NCBI GenBank assembly: GCA_945861565.1
Contig: CAMAUY010000014.1
Span: 1 to 64,000 of the forward strand
Direction: 5' to 3'
DNA from: Akkermansia muciniphila
GTDB taxonomy: Bacteria; Verrucomicrobiota; Verrucomicrobiia; Limisphaerales; UBA9464
DNA: 64,000 bases
The stretch's first letter is position 1, and each line of letters opens with the position of its first letter. The position numbers and the translations under genes were made by a program. The notes below the pieces were generated by a model, which had not been told where the DNA came from, ran no database searches, and was given only the letters and a program-made list of their open reading frames with translations. Positions 8,454 to 17,920 of this stretch are shown here, in pieces.

Positions 8454-9905
8454 CTAGGTCAAAATGTCCTTGATCACGCTGCCGTGGATGTCGGTTAACC
8501 GGTAGTCACGCCCCTGGTAGCGGTAGGTGAGCCGCTCGTGGTGCATCCCCAGGCAATGCAATATCGTCGCGTTCTGATCGTGAATATGCACCGGATTTTC
8601 GGCGACGTTGTAGCCGAAATCATCCGTCTCCCCATAGCTGATGCCACCGCGGACACCTCCGCCCGCCATCCAGATTGAATAGCAACGCCCGTGATGATCG
8701 CGTCCGTAGTCATCCTTCTGAATACGGCCCTGGCAGTACACCGTCCGCCCGAATTCGCCACCCCAGACCACGAGCGTATCCTCCAGAAGCCCCCGCTGAT
8801 GCAGGTCCTTTACGAGGGCCGCACTCGGTTGATCCGTATCCTTGCATTGTTCACGAATTCGCCTGGGAAGTCCGCCATGCTGATCCCATCCGCGATGATA
8901 GAGCTGGATAAATCGAACCCCCCGCTCCGCCATGCGACGGGCGAGCAGGCAGTTCGAGGCAAATGTCCCCGGCTTCCGGACATCCGGCCCATACAGATCA
9001 AGGGTCGCCTCGGATTCACCCGAGATATCTGTCAGGTTGGGCACCGATGTCTGCATACGAAAAGCCATCTCGTACTGGGCAATCCGGCTGGCGATCTCCG
9101 GATCATTGTACGCATCGAATTGCTTGGCGTTCAGCTCGGAAATGCCGTCGAGCACGCGTCGACGGTTGGAAGAGCTCATGCCGGCCGGGTTAGAGAGGAA
9201 TAGTACCGGATCACTGCCGCTGCGGAATTGGACACCCTGGTACTGCGATGGCAAGAAGCCAGCGGACCACAGGCGGGCAAAGAGGGGTTGATCACTCTCC
9301 CGACCGTTCGAGAGCATCACGATGAATGCCGGCAGACTGCTATTCTCAGTCCCCAGGCCATACGACAGCCAGGATCCCGTGCAAGGTCGGCCCGGCTGTT
9401 GAAATCCAGTCTGGATATAGGTGATGGCCGGGTCGTGGTTGATGGCCTCCGTATTCACCGTCTTGATGACCGCAAGGTGGTCCGCAACACTCGCGATATG
9501 AGGAATGACCTCGCTAAACCAAGTTCCATTTTTTCCATGCCGCGAGAACTTGAACATCGAGTTCACGATCGGCAAGGAACTCTGCCCCGAGGTCATCCCC
9601 GTGATGCGTTGCCCCCTTCGCACCGAGCTCGGAAGCTCCGTCTGATGCAACTCTTTCAGGCGCGGCTTATAGTCGTAGAGATCCAATTGCGAGGGACCGC
9701 CCGCCATGAATAGGTAGATGACTCGTTTCGCTTTCCCGGGAAAATGAGGAAAGGGCAAATTCGGCTCGGAGGCATCCGTAGCGCGGCCGGGAAAAACACC
9801 GGGACCCACCAGCGAACCGAGTGCGGCCGCGCCGATTCCGGTGGCGGCCCGGCCGAAGAAATGGCGCCGAGTCATCGACAACTGTTGTTCCTGCAAGGGA
9901 TTCAT
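8454..9905 (-). CDS. DUF1501 family protein with Tat signal (cassette A)
   Basis: A 483-residue secreted protein. A twin-arginine leader (TRRHFFG, residues 12-18, then an Ala/Gly-rich stretch) predicts Tat export. DUF1501 proteins belong to the alkaline phosphatase/sulfatase superfamily; their reaction is not established. Segments seen in this family: [18 protein letters not shown] near the start, [43 protein letters not shown] and a C-terminal [20 protein letters not shown]. The start codon lies 18 bp after the stop of the upstream PSCyt1/PSCyt2/PSD1 gene, so the two are almost certainly cotranscribed, the usual arrangement in Planctomycetes and Verrucomicrobia. It is a paralogue of the gene at 13557-15023. 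Confidence 0.92.
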   Translation of the reverse strand: MNPLQEQQLSMTRRHFFGRAATGIGAAALGSLVGPGVFPGRATDASEPNLPFPHFPGKAKRVIYLFMAGGPSQLDLYDYKPRLKELHQTELPSSVRRGQRITGMTSGQSSLPIVNSMFKFSRHGKNGTWFSEVIPHIASVADHLAVIKTVNTEAINHDPAITYIQTGFQQPGRPCTGSWLSYGLGTENSSLPAFIVMLSNGRESDQPLFARLWSAGFLPSQYQGVQFRSGSDPVLFLSNPAGMSSSNRRRVLDGISELNAKQFDAYNDPEIASRIAQYEMAFRMQTSVPNLTDISGESEATLDLYGPDVRKPGTFASNCLLARRMAERGVRFIQLYHRGWDQHGGLPRRIREQCKDTDQPSAALVKDLHQRGLLEDTLVVWGGEFGRTVYCQGRIQKDDYGRDHHGRCYSIWMAGGGVRGGISYGETDDFGYNVAENPVHIHDQNATILHCLGMHHERLTYRYQGRDYRLTDIHGSVIKDILT

Positions 9906-9923
9906 GGTTGTGAAGAAAGTCGA

Positions 9924-12900
9924 TCAGTTCTTGGTAATTGTCTCATCCAGATTGAAGAGGAGATTCGCCACGGTGGTCCACGCCGCCACGTCACTTGCAT
10001 CAAGGCTCGGGTCACCGCGAAAATCGCCGGCGACGAGCAATGCCCGCGCTGCCGCGGGATCATTTCGGTACTCGGCCAGAGATTTTTCGAAGATCCGGAC
10101 AAGAAGCCCGACTTCATCGCTTTGCGGTATCCGTCCGGTGGCAAGGCGGAACGCATAACGAATGCGCTCGGGAGTCGCCATACCCGCATGTTTCACGATC
10201 CGTTGGGCGAAGGCCCGGGCCGCCTCAATAAACTGGGGATCATTCAGCGTCGCCAGTGCCTGGAGCGGGGTGTTTGTCCGAGCTCGGCGCACCAGACAAG
10301 TCTCCCGGGTTGGCGCGTCAAACAACAGCATGGTCGGAGGTGGACTCTGCCGTTTCCAAAACGTGTAGAGACCTCGGCGATACTGCGAGTCATTGCGATC
10401 CTGCACATAGCGTTGTGAATTATTGAAGGACACCGCCTCCCACAATCCCGGTGGTTCGTAAGGATGAGCACTGGGACCTCCGATCTTTTCGTGCAGAAGC
10501 CCCCCCACCATCAGGCAGGTGTCCCGGACAACCTCGCCATCCAGTCGGAATCGCGGACCCCGGGCCAGCCATCGGTTCTCGGGATCCTTCAAGCGTTGGG
10601 ACACCGAGGCCTTTGATGATTGCTGATACGTGGCCGACATTAGGATTGTCTTTTGGAGACCCTTGACATTCCAGCCGGTGCGAACGAATTCCGTTGCCAG
10701 CCAGTCCAACAAATCCGGGTGAGACGGACGATCCCCCTGCGATCCAAAATCATCGGTGGTTCGAACGAGCCCGGCACCGAAAATTTGATGCCAGAAACGA
10801 TTGACAATGACCCGGGCGGTCAGCGGGTGGCGGGGGTCCACCAACCACTGAGCCAGTCCCAAGCGATTGGTCGGAGCGTTGGCTGAAAACGGCGAGAGAG
10901 CGGAAAGAATCCCCGGCGAAACCTTGGCCCCAGGTTTGTCGTACTCTCCCCGCAGCAGGAGCGTCGTTTCCCGGGGTTGCGCGATCTCCTTTGCAATCAG
11001 AGTGGTCGGGATCGCTCGGTCGATTCGCACGCTCTCCTCGCGCATCGAGACCAAAGAATCGCCGAGGGAGCGAAATTCGGGCGACTGCTGGCGGCGGTAG
11101 AAACGTCGGACGTCCTTGGCCGGATCGGCCGATGGTTCCGGAGTCACCGAAAGAATCCCCGCGATTCCCGGCGGAAGGCTCTCTTTGGCATTTCGATCCG
11201 GCGTGAAATTGAAAAACGTAGCCCCCTGAATCGAGACCAGTTTGACGAGCAATTGATTGTCCCCGGCCTTCAGCGTCAGTCTTGCGCGAGCGACTTCCTC
11301 GCCGGGCCGAGCTTCCCGGGCACGTTCAACCACCAACTGGCCATTCAGCCAAACTTTATACCACGCTTCGGTTGAAATCGTCATTTCGGTTTCGCGGGCT
11401 TCGGTGGAATGCAGATTGCGAAGCAAAAGTCGGATCCCGTGGATGCCATGCAGATCCTCAATGAGCCGGTGGCTGCGGCCGTCCTCAATGTCCCGTTGTT
11501 CGCTCCACTTCACCTCGCCCCGGACGCCCGGATACGCCTTCTTCAAGTCCAGCTCCTTCTCCGCCGGATGAGTTGTGGCGAACGCCGCCGCCGGTTCTTC
11601 AGCTGGAAACGGGCCAACCACCTGCCACGGATCAGTTCGCGTCGGGAACATCAGGCGGGCAATCTCGGGCTGCTGGGCAGCCGAAACACGAAAACGGGGA
11701 ATGGGCTGACGCATTCCCGCCACACTGTGTCGTAGCCGGACTTTCAGCTCCGTTCCGACCGGAACATCCGTGATTTCACTTGGGACGAAAAACGCCTGGG
11801 CTTCCCGATTCGTTCCATTCGCTGCGAGAGCCCAGCCCGTCTCGGCTTTGCCATCAATCGCCCGGTCGATTCCGAAGCCGTCCGCCCCGGCACTGGCGAA
11901 CGCACGGACAAACTTCAAGGGCCGGGCTCCGGCCGCGGCGTTGGTCAAAGCCGGTGGATTCAGTTCCGCCTCAAACTCGGAAAGAGCCCAACGCCCCGGA
12001 GCGGGCAACGTCTTCCCGTCACTCTCTTCGTTGCGCAGCACTTCCAAGCGCAATCCCGCCAATTTCCCAGGCGCAATTGCAAATGCCGTTTCAAATACCA
12101 CCTGTGCGTCGCCGCCTTCAATCGCTCCCAAAGTTCCGTCGCCACGAATGGCAAGATCAAGCCCCCCCGTCCGGCTGGCCGAGGCCTTGACCGGAGTCAA
12201 CAACGTCATCTGTCCCCGAAGATGTTCATGCCATCCTGCGACCCATGCGGGTTGCGTTGGATCCAATTCGGCATTGGGTTCATCCATCTTCCGATCTCCC
12301 TCGGCAATGGCGTGATTCAGCCACTCCAGACGTTCCGTTTGCGCCGGCGACGGCAGCTTCAGATACGGATCAGGGTTGGCTTTGTTGCCATCCATGATCG
12401 GTTCATCCAGGTTGTTGAAGAAGGAAAACATCCCGTAGTATTCCGATTGCGGGATGGGATCGTACTTATGCGTGTGACAGCGGGCGCACAGCATCGTCAC
12501 CCCCAGCCAGACGGTTCCCACCGTCTCGACCCGGTCGAACGCATACTTCGCGCGGTACTCTTCAACGATGGCACCCCCTTCGCCCGTGCTCATGTTGCAT
12601 CGGACGAATCCCGTGGCGATCTTTTGGTCGCGCGTCGGCGACGGCAGCAAATCTCCGGCGAGCTGTTCGATCGTAAACTGGTCGAAGGGAAGATCACGAT
12701 TAAACGCCTCGATCACCCACTGTCGATACGCCCAAATATCCCGCTGCGAATCGATATGGTAACCATGTGTGTCCGCATATCGGACGGCATCCATCCAATA
12801 GCGGGCCATGTTCTCGCCGTACCGCGGCGATTTCAGCAGGCGATCGACAACCTTTTCAAACGCGTTGCTGCTGCGGTCAGCGAGATACGCATCAATTTCC

Positions 12901-13511
12901 TCAACCGACGGCGGCAGACCGGTCAGGTCGAATGATGCCCTCCGCACCAAAGTCGTGGGATCCGCTTCCGGAACAGGATCAATCCCCTCGCTTTCCAGAC
13001 GAGCCAAAACAAACCGGTCGACCGGTGTCTTCGGCCACGTGACATTCTTGACCGCCGGTTCAACCGGCCGCTCGGGAGTTTGGAAGGCCCAATGCTCGTC
13101 CCATCGCGCGCCGGCATTGATCCATTCCCGGACGAGTTCGATCTGTTTTTCGGTCAACTTCCGCCCGGCCTTCGTCGGCGGCATCAAATCGTCGTCGTCA
13201 TGGGTAATCAGACGTTGATAGAGCGGACTCCCGAGCGCCTTTCCGGGAATGATGAGGTCTTCTCCATCCGAGGACTTAAATGCGCCGCGACGTGTGTCCA
13301 GACGGTACTTGCCCTTCCTCTGATTCTCATCTGGACCGTGGCAAGCAAAGCAGTTATCGGAGAGAATCGGTCGAATCTCCCTCGTGAAATCCGGGGGTGT
13401 CACCGCATTCAAGCGGCCGATCAACATCCCCAACCACCCGAGCATCCCGAGCCAACGCGGAATCCGGGAAGATTTCACTCCCGATCGGAAATAATTTCGA
13501 AGACAGTTCAT
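9924..13511 (-). CDS. PSCyt1/PSCyt2 (DUF1549)/PSD1 (DUF1553) secreted cytochrome-like protein (cassette A)
   Basis: A 1195-residue exported protein. A hydrophobic leader (about residues 19-35) is followed by a PSCyt1 domain with one CXXCH haem site, CFACH (54-58). PSCyt2/DUF1549 spans about 160-375 and holds a second conserved CXXCH, CARCH (342-346). Residues about 430-660 look like a discoidin-type carbohydrate-binding insert (a LxGLRLEVLxNE segment and an AFASAGADGFGIDRAIDG segment), followed by another beta-rich region with YKVWLNGQLV. PSD1/DUF1553 takes up about 890-1160 (HPLTARVIVNRFWHQIFG). The function of the family is unknown; genes of this type pair with DUF1501 genes and are highly expanded in these phyla. 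It is the longest gene in the window and the third of four minus-strand genes in two tandem cassettes. Confidence 0.92.
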   Translation of the reverse strand: MNCLRNYFRSGVKSSRIPRWLGMLGWLGMLIGRLNAVTPPDFTREIRPILSDNCFACHGPDENQRKGKYRLDTRRGAFKSSDGEDLIIPGKALGSPLYQRLITHDDDDLMPPTKAGRKLTEKQIELVREWINAGARWDEHWAFQTPERPVEPAVKNVTWPKTPVDRFVLARLESEGIDPVPEADPTTLVRRASFDLTGLPPSVEEIDAYLADRSSNAFEKVVDRLLKSPRYGENMARYWMDAVRYADTHGYHIDSQRDIWAYRQWVIEAFNRDLPFDQFTIEQLAGDLLPSPTRDQKIATGFVRCNMSTGEGGAIVEEYRAKYAFDRVETVGTVWLGVTMLCARCHTHKYDPIPQSEYYGMFSFFNNLDEPIMDGNKANPDPYLKLPSPAQTERLEWLNHAIAEGDRKMDEPNAELDPTQPAWVAGWHEHLRGQMTLLTPVKASASRTGGLDLAIRGDGTLGAIEGGDAQVVFETAFAIAPGKLAGLRLEVLRNEESDGKTLPAPGRWALSEFEAELNPPALTNAAAGARPLKFVRAFASAGADGFGIDRAIDGKAETGWALAANGTNREAQAFFVPSEITDVPVGTELKVRLRHSVAGMRQPIPRFRVSAAQQPEIARLMFPTRTDPWQVVGPFPAEEPAAAFATTHPAEKELDLKKAYPGVRGEVKWSEQRDIEDGRSHRLIEDLHGIHGIRLLLRNLHSTEARETEMTISTEAWYKVWLNGQLVVERAREARPGEEVARARLTLKAGDNQLLVKLVSIQGATFFNFTPDRNAKESLPPGIAGILSVTPEPSADPAKDVRRFYRRQQSPEFRSLGDSLVSMREESVRIDRAIPTTLIAKEIAQPRETTLLLRGEYDKPGAKVSPGILSALSPFSANAPTNRLGLAQWLVDPRHPLTARVIVNRFWHQIFGAGLVRTTDDFGSQGDRPSHPDLLDWLATEFVRTGWNVKGLQKTILMSATYQQSSKASVSQRLKDPENRWLARGPRFRLDGEVVRDTCLMVGGLLHEKIGGPSAHPYEPPGLWEAVSFNNSQRYVQDRNDSQYRRGLYTFWKRQSPPPTMLLFDAPTRETCLVRRARTNTPLQALATLNDPQFIEAARAFAQRIVKHAGMATPERIRYAFRLATGRIPQSDEVGLLVRIFEKSLAEYRNDPAAARALLVAGDFRGDPSLDASDVAAWTTVANLLFNLDETITKN

Positions 13512-13556
13512 TTTAATTCCAGCCTTTCCAAAACTCTCGACGCCACCCCGAAACCG

Positions 13557-15023
13557 CTAGGCCAACACCGCGCGGATCACCTCGCCGTGCACGTCCGTCA
13601 GTCGTCGACTCACGCCGTTATGGTAGACGGCCACTTTAGTATGATCCAATCCCAATAGGTGCAACACCGTTGCATGGAAATCGTAGGTCGACACGGCTCC
13701 GGGTCCCGCCTGCCAGGCCCATGGATCACTCTCGCCATAAGCCACCCCCGCGCGAACACCCGCGCCCGCCATCCATCCGACAAAAGTCCCGCCATTGTGG
13801 TCTCTCCCATCACTCCCCTGCGTAAACGGCATTCGGCCAAATTCGGTGTTCCAGAGCACGAGTGTGTCCTCGAGCAGGCCACGCGCCCTCAGATCACGCA
13901 AGAGTCCGGCGATCGGTCGATCGGTCGCCGCTGCAATCGGCGGGAGTTCCCGGGCGATACTACCGTGGTTGTCCCAATTCCCGCTCGCTCCCCCGGCCCC
14001 GCTCCAAACCTGCACGAATCGGACCCCTCGCTCGATCAGGCGTCGTGCCAGCAGGCACCGCCGTCCATAGTCTGCTGTTACCGGCTGATCCATACCGTAG
14101 AGTTGTCGCGTCGCCGGTGTTTCGCCTTCCAGATCCATGGCCTCGGGTGCGCTCAACTGCATCCGCGCAGCCAACTCGTACGCTTCGATCCGCCCCTCAA
14201 GGCGCAGATCGGTCTCATGCGCCGCTTGGTGCCGACGATTCAGACTGGCCAGCAACTCCCTCCCCTCTCGCTCCGCCGCGGGGATCGCGAGCGGGTTTCC
14301 CGATGGGGCGTGCAAATGCGCGATCAACTCGTTCCCTGCCGTATTGAAAACCGTGCCTTGATGTCCCACGGGCAAGAATCCCGAACTGAAATTTCCTTTC
14401 TGATTATAAGGCAGTCCCCGCGGATCGGGGAGCACCACAAAGGAAGGCAGCGAGTCGGTGATTCGTCCGAGGCCATACGACAGCCACGACCCCATGCAGG
14501 GAAAGCCGGAAAGCAGGGAGCCGGTATTCATCAGGTAACTCGCCGGCCCATGAACATTGGTTCGCGATGTCATCGACATCAGGAAAGCCAGATCGTCCAC
14601 GGATTCCGCCATGCACGGGAGTACACTACTGACCCAGCGACCACACTGCCCATGTTGGCGCCATTCAAACGGCGATTTCATGACCATGCCCGGGACGCTC
14701 GTCGCGGCCTCGACCCGCCGGCCGTCACCCGGATCAAATTTCTGACCATGTCGCCGGATCAGCTCCGGTTTATAGTCAAACGTGTCCATCGGGCTCGCCC
14801 CACCGTTCATGAACAACTGGATCACTCGCTTCGCTCGCGGGCGAAATTGCGAACCCGCTCTGGGAACAAAATCGGGAACCGCCGCCGGCAGCGGCGTCCG
14901 GCCGCCGCGCAATACGTTCTGATCAAGAAACCAGGCGAGGGCGACACCCCCGAGGCCGCCTCCCAATTGCGACAGAAATTCTCGCCGCGAGGTCCCTAGA
15001 ACTTTGGCAGGCGGTGGATTCAT
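13557..15023 (-). CDS. DUF1501 family protein with Tat signal (cassette B)
   Basis: A 488-residue protein with a twin-arginine leader SRREFLS (12-18) followed by LGGGLGGVALAWFL, so Tat export is expected. It has the DUF1501 segments [65 protein letters not shown] and FHATVLHLLGLDHTK. The ATG follows the TAG of the upstream PSCyt2/PSD1 gene after one base (TAGTATG), which indicates translational coupling. Cassette A begins only 45 bp downstream, so both cassettes may share a transcript. It is diverged from the cassette A paralogue, so the duplication, if it was local, is not recent. Confidence 0.92.
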   Translation of the reverse strand: MNPPPAKVLGTSRREFLSQLGGGLGGVALAWFLDQNVLRGGRTPLPAAVPDFVPRAGSQFRPRAKRVIQLFMNGGASPMDTFDYKPELIRRHGQKFDPGDGRRVEAATSVPGMVMKSPFEWRQHGQCGRWVSSVLPCMAESVDDLAFLMSMTSRTNVHGPASYLMNTGSLLSGFPCMGSWLSYGLGRITDSLPSFVVLPDPRGLPYNQKGNFSSGFLPVGHQGTVFNTAGNELIAHLHAPSGNPLAIPAAEREGRELLASLNRRHQAAHETDLRLEGRIEAYELAARMQLSAPEAMDLEGETPATRQLYGMDQPVTADYGRRCLLARRLIERGVRFVQVWSGAGGASGNWDNHGSIARELPPIAAATDRPIAGLLRDLRARGLLEDTLVLWNTEFGRMPFTQGSDGRDHNGGTFVGWMAGAGVRAGVAYGESDPWAWQAGPGAVSTYDFHATVLHLLGLDHTKVAVYHNGVSRRLTDVHGEVIRAVLA

Positions 15024-15024
15024 A

Positions 15025-17745
15025 CTAGTTCACGAACACAAACTCGTTGCTATTGAATAGCAACCTTGCGACCTGCGCCACACCGTGTCGCTCCGCATAA
15101 CGGGCGAGCGCCTCCGCTTCGTCCGGCGTCGGCGGCCGCCCCCAACACCATTCGCATGCGCGACGAATCGCCGCCTCCGGTCCAGGCAGCTCCCGCCCGA
15201 GACGTCCGGCAAAACGCAGCGATTGATGCAGCACCAATGGGTCATTCCATAAGGCGAGCGCCTGTTGGACCGTGACCGAATTACTCCGAACGGGTACAAG
15301 CTGATCGCCAGCCGGGCAATCCAAAGCGGACATGAAGGGATCGGGGAGAGTTCGAAAGAGAAATCGGTACACGCTCCGTCGGCAGCTTTCCGGTCCGCCC
15401 TGGCTGAATACCGTATAATCAACTCGCGGTGTCACATGGATTCCCGCCTTCAACTCAAATTGGCGATCGGACGGCCCGCCCATTCGGCTGTCCAGATCTC
15501 CACTGACCCGAAGCACCGCATCGCGAATGGCCTCGGCATCGAGCCGGAGCGCATTCATCCGCCACAGTAGCCGGTTGTCGGAGTCCCGGGCCGCCGCCCC
15601 GGATTGCGCCGTTGCCGATTGTTGCCACGTCGCACTGGTCAACAGTAAGCGATGCAGGCGTTTGAAAGATCCGGCTGCATCGTCCCGAAACCAGACGGCC
15701 AGCCAGTCCAACAATTCAGGATGAGACGGGATCGCCCCAGCACGTCCAAAGTCATTCAAGGTTTCAACCAAGCCCCGACCGAAATGGTGATGCCAGACTC
15801 GATTCACGATCGAGCGCCAGGTCAGTGAATTCTCCAGAGCCGTCAACCAGCCGGCCAAAGCTGCCCGCCGCACTCCTTCCTCCGCATCCAGCGGCAGGTC
15901 GAACCGTGACCGGAGTGAAACCAGACACGCGAGAGCGCCCGGGTCTGCGGCCGCCCCCGGACGGGTGATCTCGCCACGGCCCAACACATGAATAGGCCGC
16001 GGACGCAAAGACGGCACTTGACTTCCATTCGGCTCAAACTCGCTGGCAGCGGCGTAAACAGATCGCGGCAGCGGCAGCTTCTTCAACCGGTCGGTCAGAT
16101 CCCGCTCCGCCCACCACCAGGACAGCTCAAGCCGGTCGGCAGTCGACCGCTCGGTGACCGGCATATCCAGGATGCGGCTGATATTGCCGGGCCGTTGGGC
16201 GAGACGAACGGGACGAGGCTGGGTCGTCGCCGCAATTCGAAATCGTCCGATCAGGTGACTCTCGCCATGAAATTGTTTTAGCTCAAAAACCGCCGACTCT
16301 CCCGCGGCCACGGTCAATGGTGTCGCAAGCTGGAAGACCGCCGCGTGATTCTTGCCCACTTCGGGATGAATTCCCCACGCCGTCTTTTCATCCTTGTCCA
16401 ACGCCTTCTGAACCGAAGATCCCTCTTGATTGAAGTCCGCCGTTGGATCCTCCAAAGCAACCCGAACACCGCTTCCAATCGTAACCGCGAATTCGGAGAG
16501 ATGGAAATTTCCATTCGTCTGCCGGCCCGGTCCATGCTGCGGCAATCGGCGATCCTTCAACACCTCCAATCGGAAGGCTGTGATCCCGGTCAAGGGTCCC
16601 GCGACCGCGACGCGATAGGTATCCCGTACCGGCGTTGGACCGCCGGACACAACCGCGTGATCTGTCTCAGTGGAGAGGATTGATCCCTCGGTTGAGGCGA
16701 GCTGGGCAGGCTTTAGAACTTGCCAGTGCGCTGCCCTCTCGGCTTCCCGTTGTTCAAGCTCCCAATGCGCGATCCGTCCCTGCCCCGCCGCCGACAACAA
16801 CTCCGCTTCGAGATCCTTTTCCTTTCGCCCGATCGCACGCTTCCTCTGCAAGAGTGACTGTCGCTCGTGGTGCAGTCCGGGATCCAAGTCATAAGCGCGG
16901 TCCGCCCGTTCCACACCCGCGAAAACCGCCTGCAAGGCGTAATAGTCGCGCTGAGGTACCGGATCAAACTTGTGGTCGTGACACCGCGCACACTGGACGC
17001 TGGTGCTGATCACCGTCGCCATCACCGTGCCAATCATGTCGTCGCGGTCCAGGTATCGCCCAATCTGCCGGTCCAACGTGTCCTCCCGAATATCTCTCAG
17101 TGAACTCTCGTCCCAAGGTCCGGCCGCGATCATCCCGAGCGCAGCCGTCACCGCTGGCTTCTCCGGAAACAATACATCCCCGGCGATCTGTTCCTGGATA
17201 AATTGCGTGTACGGCACGTCCGCGTTGAATGCGTTGACGAGATAATCTCGGTAAGGCCAGGCATTCGTCCGGATCCGATCCTGATCATTCCCGTGGGTTT
17301 CGGCGAAATGAACCGCGTCCATCCAGTGCCGAGCCCACCGCTCTCCGTATTCCGGCGAGTTCAGATAACGGTCAACCAATCGTTCCCACGCATCGGGCCG
17401 CTCATCCGCAACAAAGTCATCGATTTCGCGGGGATTCGGCGGCACTCCCAAGAGGTCGTAGGCGAGACGGCGAATGAGCAGCCGGCGCTCTGCCCTCGGA
17501 GCCAATTGCCAACCCTCCTTTGCCAACCGCGCCGCCACGAAGAGATCCACCGGATGCTGTCGGGCTTCGTGCGCCGTGTTTTGGCTATCTTCGATCGACG
17601 GAAAGGCGGGACGGGCCAGCGGGCGATAGGCCCAATGAACATCCCCGGATCCATCTCCCGCAGCCCAGATCCGCAGCGTCGCCATAAAAAAGGCGGCACA
17701 ACCGATCCTCCATATCTGAAGCACTGTCGGGCACCCGGGAATCAC
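15025..17745 (-). CDS. PSCyt2 (DUF1549)/PSD1 (DUF1553) protein without PSCyt1 domain (cassette B)
   Basis: A 906-residue exported protein with a hydrophobic leader at about residues 8-28. After the leader the sequence goes directly into PSCyt2 (VDLFVAARLAKEGW at about 66-79). The internal CARCH motif is at 252-256, and the conserved tail DHKFDPVPQRDYY follows it. The central part has a TGITAFRLEVLKD segment like the discoidin-type insert of the cassette A protein. PSD1 occupies about the last 290 residues (NSLTWRSIVNRVWHHHFGRGL). The N-terminal CXXCH cytochrome domain of cassette A is absent, so this copy has at most the internal CXXCH. It is cotranscribed with the DUF1501 gene one base downstream. 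Function unknown. Confidence 0.9.
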   Translation of the reverse strand: MIPGCPTVLQIWRIGCAAFFMATLRIWAAGDGSGDVHWAYRPLARPAFPSIEDSQNTAHEARQHPVDLFVAARLAKEGWQLAPRAERRLLIRRLAYDLLGVPPNPREIDDFVADERPDAWERLVDRYLNSPEYGERWARHWMDAVHFAETHGNDQDRIRTNAWPYRDYLVNAFNADVPYTQFIQEQIAGDVLFPEKPAVTAALGMIAAGPWDESSLRDIREDTLDRQIGRYLDRDDMIGTVMATVISTSVQCARCHDHKFDPVPQRDYYALQAVFAGVERADRAYDLDPGLHHERQSLLQRKRAIGRKEKDLEAELLSAAGQGRIAHWELEQREAERAAHWQVLKPAQLASTEGSILSTETDHAVVSGGPTPVRDTYRVAVAGPLTGITAFRLEVLKDRRLPQHGPGRQTNGNFHLSEFAVTIGSGVRVALEDPTADFNQEGSSVQKALDKDEKTAWGIHPEVGKNHAAVFQLATPLTVAAGESAVFELKQFHGESHLIGRFRIAATTQPRPVRLAQRPGNISRILDMPVTERSTADRLELSWWWAERDLTDRLKKLPLPRSVYAAASEFEPNGSQVPSLRPRPIHVLGRGEITRPGAAADPGALACLVSLRSRFDLPLDAEEGVRRAALAGWLTALENSLTWRSIVNRVWHHHFGRGLVETLNDFGRAGAIPSHPELLDWLAVWFRDDAAGSFKRLHRLLLTSATWQQSATAQSGAAARDSDNRLLWRMNALRLDAEAIRDAVLRVSGDLDSRMGGPSDRQFELKAGIHVTPRVDYTVFSQGGPESCRRSVYRFLFRTLPDPFMSALDCPAGDQLVPVRSNSVTVQQALALWNDPLVLHQSLRFAGRLGRELPGPEAAIRRACEWCWGRPPTPDEAEALARYAERHGVAQVARLLFNSNEFVFVN

Positions 17746-17920
17746 CCCCTGAACCTACATCATACCGGTACATGTCAACAAGTCAGAATACCCACGCCCC
17801 TATGCCTTTTTGAAACCAGCAGATCTCCTTGGATTCACCCATCAATCCGGACGCCAAAGGCACCTCCCGAAGATTGGCTCCTTTCGCCGGCACCCCAAAA
17901 TAAACACTCTGAAATGGGGG

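Noticed and set aside
13659-14999. A 446-codon plus-strand open frame opposite the cassette B DUF1501 gene
   Set aside because: It is the shadow of a strongly supported minus-strand gene; its translation is Arg- and Pro-rich with no family motifs. Similar long shadows at 17203-17940, 26270-27175 and 28343-29368 were dismissed for the same reason.
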